From positions 1 to 11,761 of the forward strand of contig NZ_CAKRAH010000071.1 of NCBI RefSeq assembly GCF_934294775.1: a stretch of DNA of 11,761 nucleotides. Direction: 5' to 3'. The stretch comes from an uncultured Dorea sp. (lineage in GTDB: Bacteria > Bacillota > Clostridia > Lachnospirales > Lachnospiraceae). The notes below the pieces were generated by a model that ran no database searches, was not told the DNA's origin, and saw only the letters and a list, made by a program, of their open reading frames with translations. Positions 7,831 through 11,761 of this stretch are shown here, piece by piece. Position 1 is the first letter of the stretch; the number at the start of each line of letters is the position of its first letter. The position numbers and the translations under genes are program-made.

Positions 7831-7860
7831 TATACTATAGATATAATAAATCATAGTATA
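7831..7860. promoter_or_regulatory. Inverted repeat upstream of the malQ promoter, possible operator
   Basis: TATACTAT at 7831-7838 and ATAGTATA at 7853-7860 are perfect inverted arms 14 bases apart. They lie directly upstream of the -35 of the malQ promoter. A dimeric regulator could bind here. The sequence is AT-rich and such palindromes arise easily by chance, so support is modest. Confidence 0.35.
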
Positions 7861-7912
7861 TATATATAACCTGCGTCACCTGCTGCTTCTTCTGAACGCA
7901 TAATGATACAAG

Positions 7913-7954
7913 AAAAAGCCAGTTTTAACTCTTCCATGAGCAAAACTGACTTTT
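7913..7954 (-). terminator. Intrinsic terminator of the csoR-copA operon
   Basis: On the minus strand AAAAGTCAGTTTT pairs with AAAACTGGCTTTT (13 pairs including one G-U) around a 15-base loop, and a T run follows. It begins 25 bases after the copA stop. Apart from this hairpin, 7861-7978 shows nothing gene-like. Confidence 0.85.
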
Positions 7955-7978
7955 CCTTAACTATACTTTTCTCTCTTC

Positions 7979-8188
7979 TTATGCAACAGATGTTACAGTA
8001 TAGTCCTTATCCTCTACTGTCTTCTTCAGTACATCATCTGCGATCTCCGCATTCAGTGTTACTTCTGCTGTTCCTGCCTCATGGCTTACAACTGCTTCGT
8101 CTACCTGTGGAAGTGCCTCCAGTGCTTTCTTAACAGCTGCCTCACAGTGTCCACACATCATTCCCTCAATATGCATTACTTTTTTCAT
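7979..8188 (-). CDS. copZ: Possible internally initiated CopZ-like copper chaperone
   Basis: Within copA, in the same frame, ATG 8188 (Met777 of CopA) starts a complete 69-residue HMA domain: MKKVMHIEGMMCGHCEAAVK, with CxxC at residues 12-15 of the product. Size and composition match free-standing CopZ chaperones, which hand Cu(I) to CopA and CsoR. A perfect Shine-Dalgarno (AAGGAGGAC) lies eight bases upstream, inside the lysine-rich linker. Two readings are possible: a second protein made by internal initiation, or a fossil of a former separate copZ whose stop-separated junction with copA was lost. No other copZ is visible in the window. The domain is certain; separate translation is inferred. 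Confidence 0.45.
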   Translation of the reverse strand: MKKVMHIEGMMCGHCEAAVKKALEALPQVDEAVVSHEAGTAEVTLNAEIADDVLKKTVEDKDYTVTSVA

Positions 8189-10516
8189 GGTTTTGTCCTC
8201 CTTCTTGGATACCTTTTTTTCTTTTTTAGCTTTTAATTTTTTATCTTTGGATGCATCATACATCTTAAAAAGATTCAGTCTCAATGCATTCGATACAACG
8301 CAAAAGCTTGATAAGCTCATAGCTGCCGCACCGAACATCGGGTTCAGTTTCCACCCGAATAATGGATACCATACGCCGGCTGCGAGCGGGATTCCGATCA
8401 CATTATAGAAGAATGCCCAGAACAGATTCTCATGAATGTTACGGAGTGTCGCGCGGCTCATGCGGATAGCCGCCGGTACGTCACTTAAGCGGCTCTTCAT
8501 CAGTACAACATCTGCTGCATCAATTGCAACATCTGTTCCGGCTCCGATGGCGATACCCATATCGGCTCTTGTAAGTGCCGGTGCATCATTGATACCGTCT
8601 CCGACCATCGCAACTTTTCCTTTTTCTTTCAGCTTACGGATCACCTGTTCTTTTCCTTCCGGAAGAACTCCGGCGATGACTTCATCTACACCTGCCTGTT
8701 TTCCGATGGCTTTTGCGGTACGTTCGTTATCTCCGGTCAGCATAACGACATGGATTCCCATGTTTTGTAATTCTTTGATTGCCTGTGGGCTGTCTTCTTT
8801 GATGACATCAGCTACTGCGATCACACCAAGCAGACGTTCTTCATTTCCAAAGAACAATGGTGTCTTACCTTCTTCGGCCAGCTTCTCTGACTGTTTCTGA
8901 ATGTCGCTGTCTACATTTACCTTTGTGCTGATAAATGTATGATTTCCTCCATATAATGTATGTCCATCAAGCACAGCTGTCAGACCATTACCCGGAAGTG
9001 CCTGGAATTCTGTAACCTCTTCGATCACAGCTTTTTCTTCTGCTGCCTTTTCAAGAACCGCTCTTGCAAGTGGATGTTCACTCTTATTCTCAAGTGCATA
9101 AGCATATCTTAATAATGTATCTTCTGTCACTCCTGCTGCCGGAATAATATCTGTTACTTTCGGCTCGCCGCTTGTGATCGTTCCGGTCTTATCAAGTGCC
9201 ACGATCTCCATCTTACCTGTCTCTTCCAGCGAAACGGCTGTCTTGAACATGATACCATTCTTGGCGCCCATTCCATTTCCAACCATGATTGCTACCGGTG
9301 TGGCAAGTCCGAGTGCACACGGGCAGCTGATAACCAGAACTGCAATTCCTCTTGATAATGCGAATCCAATGCTCTGTCCGGCAATCATCCATACAACCGT
9401 TGTAATCACTGCAATCGTGATAACCGTTGGTACAAATACTCCGGATACACGGTCTGCGATCTTTGCGATCGGTGCTTTCGTTGCGGCTGCATCACTTACC
9501 ATCTGAATAATCTGTGAAAGTGTTGTATCCTCACCGACTCTGGTTGCACGGCATTTCAGATAGCCGGACTGGTTCACTGTCGCTGCTGATACCTTATCTC
9601 CTGCCGCCTTATCTACCGGAATACTTTCACCCGTCAGTGCGGATTCATTGACTGCACTGCTTCCTTCTAAGACTTCACCGTCTACCGGAATATTTTCTCC
9701 CGGTTTCACAACAAATATATCGCCTTTTTGTACCTGTTCGATCGATACCTGCACTTCTTTACCATCACGGATCACAACCGCTGTCTTTGGTGCAAGCTTC
9801 ATCAGTCCTTTTAATGCATCCGTTGTCTTTCCCTTTGATCTTGCCTCCAGCATCTTACCAACTGTGATCAGTGCCAGGATCATAGCTGCTGATTCAAAAT
9901 AAAACTCATGCATATAAGACATCACTGCGTCCATATCTCCACGCACCTGTGCGTCTGTCATGGCAAAGAGTGCATAAGTACTATATACAAAGGATGCTCC
10001 TGATCCAAGTGCTACCAGGGTGTCCATATTCGGGGCTCTGTGGATCAGACCTTTGAATCCGCTGATGAAGAACTTCTGGTTGATCACCATAACTGCAATC
10101 GTCAGAAGCATCTGCAAGAGTCCCATCATTACATGATTATCTTTCATGAATCCCGGAACCGGCCATCCCCACATCATATGTCCCATGGAGAAATACATTA
10201 GGACGATCAAAAATCCAAGTGATGCGATCAGGCGTCTCTTTAATACCGGTGTCTCTCTATCTTTTAACATGTCTTCTCCGGCGGACGCTGCTTGTGACTG
10301 TGTCTTTGCTGCACCTTCGCCTTTTTTTGATGCTCCATATCCGGCATCTGTGACTGCCTTAATAATCTCCTGTTCGCTTGCGGTTCCCTCAACTCCCATA
10401 GAGTTGGTAAGGAGACTCACCGAGCAGGATGTTACACCCGGTACCTTCGAGACTGCTTTTTCCACTCTGCTGCTGCAGGCTGCGCAGCTCATACCGGTTA
10501 CTATATATTGTTCCAT
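7979..10516 (-). CDS. copA: Cu(I)-exporting P1B-type ATPase with N- and C-terminal metal-binding domains
   Basis: This 845-residue membrane pump exports Cu(I) from the cytoplasm using ATP. In order: an N-terminal HMA domain with C11-A-A-C14; membrane helices from about 95; the actuator TGES at 295-298; the transport site CPC at 398-400; the phosphorylated D442 in DKTGT; the nucleotide-binding SEHP at 479-482; GDGIND at 639-644; and the copper-specific TM7 Y704-N705 and TM8 M733-S-L-S-S737. These membrane residues mark the P1B-1 Cu(I) class. After helix 8 a lysine-rich linker (about 757-776) leads to a second HMA domain with C788-G-H-C791. Start 10516 fits the family and has AGGAGGG about 12 bases upstream; ATGs at 10540/10543 add nine residues and cannot be excluded. 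It follows csoR by 172 bases and is probably repressed by CsoR. Confidence 0.97.
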   Translation of the reverse strand: MEQYIVTGMSCAACSSRVEKAVSKVPGVTSCSVSLLTNSMGVEGTASEQEIIKAVTDAGYGASKKGEGAAKTQSQAASAGEDMLKDRETPVLKRRLIASLGFLIVLMYFSMGHMMWGWPVPGFMKDNHVMMGLLQMLLTIAVMVINQKFFISGFKGLIHRAPNMDTLVALGSGASFVYSTYALFAMTDAQVRGDMDAVMSYMHEFYFESAAMILALITVGKMLEARSKGKTTDALKGLMKLAPKTAVVIRDGKEVQVSIEQVQKGDIFVVKPGENIPVDGEVLEGSSAVNESALTGESIPVDKAAGDKVSAATVNQSGYLKCRATRVGEDTTLSQIIQMVSDAAATKAPIAKIADRVSGVFVPTVITIAVITTVVWMIAGQSIGFALSRGIAVLVISCPCALGLATPVAIMVGNGMGAKNGIMFKTAVSLEETGKMEIVALDKTGTITSGEPKVTDIIPAAGVTEDTLLRYAYALENKSEHPLARAVLEKAAEEKAVIEEVTEFQALPGNGLTAVLDGHTLYGGNHTFISTKVNVDSDIQKQSEKLAEEGKTPLFFGNEERLLGVIAVADVIKEDSPQAIKELQNMGIHVVMLTGDNERTAKAIGKQAGVDEVIAGVLPEGKEQVIRKLKEKGKVAMVGDGINDAPALTRADMGIAIGAGTDVAIDAADVVLMKSRLSDVPAAIRMSRATLRNIHENLFWAFFYNVIGIPLAAGVWYPLFGWKLNPMFGAAAMSLSSFCVVSNALRLNLFKMYDASKDKKLKAKKEKKVSKKEDKTMKKVMHIEGMMCGHCEAAVKKALEALPQVDEAVVSHEAGTAEVTLNAEIADDVLKKTVEDKDYTVTSVA
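8195..8203 (-). promoter_or_regulatory. Shine-Dalgarno inside copA for the CopZ-like domain
   Basis: The minus strand reads AAGGAGGAC here, with eight bases between AGGAGG and ATG 8188. It is as strong and as well spaced as the ribosome sites of ordinary genes in this window, and stronger than the one of copA itself. It encodes KKED in the CopA linker. Confidence 0.6.
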
Positions 10517-10616
10517 TGTTGTTTTGTTCCCTCCTGTCATCATTATTTTCTTATTCCTTTATAGAAAACTCAGAAAATACTTTCTAAGCAGGCTATACAT
10601 CTATAAACTTTACATA

Positions 10617-10676
10617 CTTTTTGGATACTGTGACACTCGTAGCAGAATCATCAATACCACCTTTTCGGATACTGTG
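10617..10676. repeat. Direct repeat pair and small hairpin in the csoR-copA gap
   Basis: CTTTTTGGATACTGTG at 10617-10632 recurs as CTTTTCGGATACTGTG at 10661-10676, with 15 of 16 bases identical and starts 44 bases apart. The right copy is part of a perfect inverted repeat, CGGATA-N6-TATCCG at 10666-10683, immediately after the csoR stop. No T tract follows, so it is not a terminator; a role in mRNA processing or regulator binding is possible. The rest of the 172-base gap shows no convincing promoter. Confidence 0.5.
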
Positions 10677-10688
10677 CTATCCGCTTAC

Positions 10689-11024
10689 TTACCGCATAAG
10701 CTTCTGTAAAACCTTTACCAGCTCATCAATCGTCTCATCTTTCCCATCCCTGATGTCATCCGCCACACAGGTACGGATATGATTCGCCAGTAATACTTTA
10801 TTAAAACTGTTAAGTGCCGCATTCACTGCAGATACCTGCACCAGAATCTCCGGACAATATGCATCCTTTTCCAGCATTCCTTTAATTCCGCGTACCTGAC
10901 CTTCAATCCGGCTTAATCGGTTCATCAGGTCTTTGTATTCTTTCTCTGTACGATGCTTGGATGCGTGACAGCAACATTCTTTTTCTGATTTATTTTCATT
11001 ATTATCTACATTCTTGTCTGCCAT
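10689..11024 (-). CDS. csoR: Copper-sensing transcriptional repressor CsoR
   Basis: This 111-residue all-helical DNA-binding protein represses copper-export genes and lets go when it binds Cu(I). The core starts near residue 29 (YKDLMNRLSRIEGQVRGIKGML). The Cu(I) ligand set of the family is intact: C57 in AYCPEI and the H82-x3-C86 pair in NHIRTC. An N-terminal extension carries CCCHASKH (17-24), unusual for the family and possibly an extra metal site. I chose ATG 11024: GGAG lies seven bases upstream, and longer in-frame versions would read through a consensus promoter and operator. The operator at 11050-11066 sits between promoter and gene, so the protein probably represses itself and copA, which lies downstream in the same direction. 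Confidence 0.95.
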   Translation of the reverse strand: MADKNVDNNENKSEKECCCHASKHRTEKEYKDLMNRLSRIEGQVRGIKGMLEKDAYCPEILVQVSAVNAALNSFNKVLLANHIRTCVADDIRDGKDETIDELVKVLQKLMR

Positions 11025-11049
11025 ATGCATGCTCCTTTCGTTCACCTTT

Positions 11050-11066
11050 ATACCCTTACGGGGTAT
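11050..11066. promoter_or_regulatory. CsoR operator
   Basis: ATACCC-TTACG-GGGTAT is a perfect 6-base inverted repeat with a 5-base spacer. It matches the TACCC...GGGTA pattern of known CsoR operators. It begins five bases downstream of the -10, so it covers the transcription start, and bound CsoR would block RNA polymerase. Confidence 0.85.
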
Positions 11067-11070
11067 ATGT

Positions 11071-11099
11071 ATTTTATCTCTTATTATTTCGTATGTCAA
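11071..11099 (-). promoter_or_regulatory. Promoter of the csoR-copA operon
   Basis: On the minus strand TTGACA (11094-11099), a 17-base spacer and TAAAAT (11071-11076) form a near-consensus sigma-A promoter. Transcription would start near 11064, inside the CsoR operator, about 40 bases before the csoR ATG. Confidence 0.85.
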
Positions 11100-11211
11100 G
11101 ACCATCTGGTTGTTTTGATATATATTTTCATTAATATCTTTCATCTCCCACTCGCTCTTCTTGCATATTACAATTTCCACCTAATCTATCATTAGCAGAT
11201 TCTCCTATGTA

Positions 11212-11251
11212 CTTTAATCTTGAAAATACCCCGGTATTTTCAAGATTAAAG
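11212..11251. repeat. Perfect 19-bp inverted repeat
   Basis: CTTTAATCTTGAAAATACC at 11212-11230 is followed by CC and then its exact reverse complement at 11233-11251. In RNA either strand gives a long hairpin. A T-rich but broken stretch (TTATTTTAAACTTTTT) follows on the plus strand; nothing like it follows on the minus strand. It could end transcription from the HdeD-like gene, serve as an operator, or belong to an unannotated RNA. Confidence 0.7.
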
Positions 11252-11296
11252 AAATTATTTTAAACTTTTTACAACTATATGATGATTTAGACCCCA

Positions 11297-11345
11297 AAGG
11301 GGCTGCCGCTTCACGATATTTTAATCGTTAAAGCGACAGCCCCTT
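11297..11345 (-). terminator. Compound hairpin downstream of the HdeD-like gene
   Basis: AAGGGGCTG pairs with CAGCCCCTT (11337-11345); inside it CGCTT pairs with AAGCG and ACGAT with ATCGT, giving about 19 pairs with small internal mismatches. It lies 29 bases after the stop of the HdeD-like gene. Only three T follow on the minus strand, so it may protect the mRNA end or act with other factors rather than terminate alone. Confidence 0.55.
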
Positions 11346-11376
11346 GAATTTTGCTGTCGAAGCTTTCCTTTTTTTT
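11330..11376 (+). terminator. Plus-strand terminator-like hairpin with eight T
   Basis: On the plus strand AAAGC-GACAGC pairs with GCTGTC-GAA-GCTTT around a 12-base loop, with a three-base bulge. CC and then eight T (11369-11376) follow. It shares bases with the compound hairpin at 11297-11345, so the two folds exclude each other. No plus-strand gene precedes it in the window. Confidence 0.5.
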
Positions 11377-11761
11377 ATTCCTCACTCTCTTTTCCAAAAT
11401 TCACAGCAAGTACGATCATATTGACTCCCTGCATCAAAACAGAAAATGCGATCATATATCCAACTGAGAACATTGTCAATACCGGATGTGTAAAAGCGAT
11501 AATACTTACAATGATCGATAATACACCACAGATAATCGCCAGAATTCCTTTTCCTTTGGAATCTTTAAACTTCTTCACTCCGGCTACAATCTGGAAGATA
11601 CCATAAATCAGTACACTTCCGCCAACCAGATAGGTTGCCATGATATCTGTCAGGAATCTCTGTACGCCGCTGAATAATAAAATAATACCGCCAAGTCCTT
11701 CCAGAACTCCAAGAATACATGCTCCGATATCTTTCTTCTCTTTAGACAAGGAAAGTATCAC
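11375..11761 (-). CDS. HdeD/DUF308-like membrane protein, C-terminal part
   Basis: The visible 128 codons encode mostly membrane helices, at about residues 13-32 (ACILGVLEGLGGIILLFSG), 39-62, 72-91 and 95-117, with short charged loops (KKFKDSKGKG) and an acidic tail ending KESEE. Repeated glycine-rich helix pairs of this kind and size resemble the HdeD/DUF308 family, whose molecular function is poorly known (acid resistance in E. coli HdeD). Family members are about 180-190 residues, so roughly the first third is probably beyond the window. The frame is open to the edge; the GTG at the last base is probably an internal valine. No functional link to the copper genes is evident. Confidence 0.7.
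   Translation of the reverse strand: MILSLSKEKKDIGACILGVLEGLGGIILLFSGVQRFLTDIMATYLVGGSVLIYGIFQIVAGVKKFKDSKGKGILAIICGVLSIIVSIIAFTHPVLTMFSVGYMIAFSVLMQGVNMIVLAVNFGKESEE

Noticed and set aside
10146..10709. A 187-codon plus-strand open frame opposite copA
   Set aside because: It is the antisense of copA and the csoR-copA gap, has no family resemblance or ribosome site, and arises from the codon use of copA.
11025..11180. In-frame upstream extension of csoR by 52 codons starting at GTG 11180
   Set aside because: The stretch contains the TTGACA-N17-TAAAAT promoter and the CsoR operator, and the ATG at 11024 has a well-placed Shine-Dalgarno, so the open frame is chance.

Overview
The window is a moderately low-GC stretch with strong AGGAGG-type ribosome binding sites, a YesM/YesN-type two-component system beside a sugar ABC importer, and a CsoR-controlled copper ATPase. 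This combination fits a Gram-positive Clostridia member, most likely Lachnospiraceae (inference from protein style and gene order; no search was run). Every supported gene lies on the minus strand, so gene order is read from high to low coordinates.

Sugar region (1-7870). Reading leftward from about 7860 there is a well-formed promoter followed by only the first ~51 codons of malQ (4-alpha-glucanotransferase). The homology stops abruptly at a hairpin with a T-rich tail. Next comes a tandem array of ~21-bp repeats, then an operon encoding a response regulator (receiver plus AraC-type DNA-binding domain), a sensor histidine kinase (ATGA overlap) and a lipoprotein related to sugar-binding proteins (overlapping the kinase gene). 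A second promoter region then serves the main sugar-binding lipoprotein, a possible attenuating hairpin, and two MalF/MalG-like permeases joined by a TAATG overlap; the second permease runs off the left edge. An 18-of-21-base match to the first repeat of the array lies just upstream of the binding-protein promoter. This suggests that the regulator controls both its own operon and the transporter. No transport ATPase is present; such importers often share one encoded elsewhere. The substrate cannot be read from sequence; the malQ remnant hints at alpha-glucans.

Copper region (7913-11099). csoR, a Cu(I)-sensing repressor, is preceded by a near-consensus promoter (TTGACA, 17 bp, TAAAAT) and an ATACCC-N5-GGGTAT operator just downstream of the -10. 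It is followed by copA, a Cu(I)-exporting P1B-1 ATPase with metal-binding domains at both ends, and a strong terminator. The C-terminal domain is preceded inside the reading frame by a perfect Shine-Dalgarno and ATG, so a free CopZ-like chaperone of 69 residues may be made from the same gene.

Right end (11181-11761). A gene-free stretch holds a 19-bp perfect inverted repeat, a compound hairpin and a plus-strand terminator-like hairpin with eight T, although no plus-strand gene precedes it. The last gene is the C-terminal part of an HdeD/DUF308-like membrane protein cut by the window edge. I found no tRNA, rRNA, CRISPR array, transposase or phage gene.
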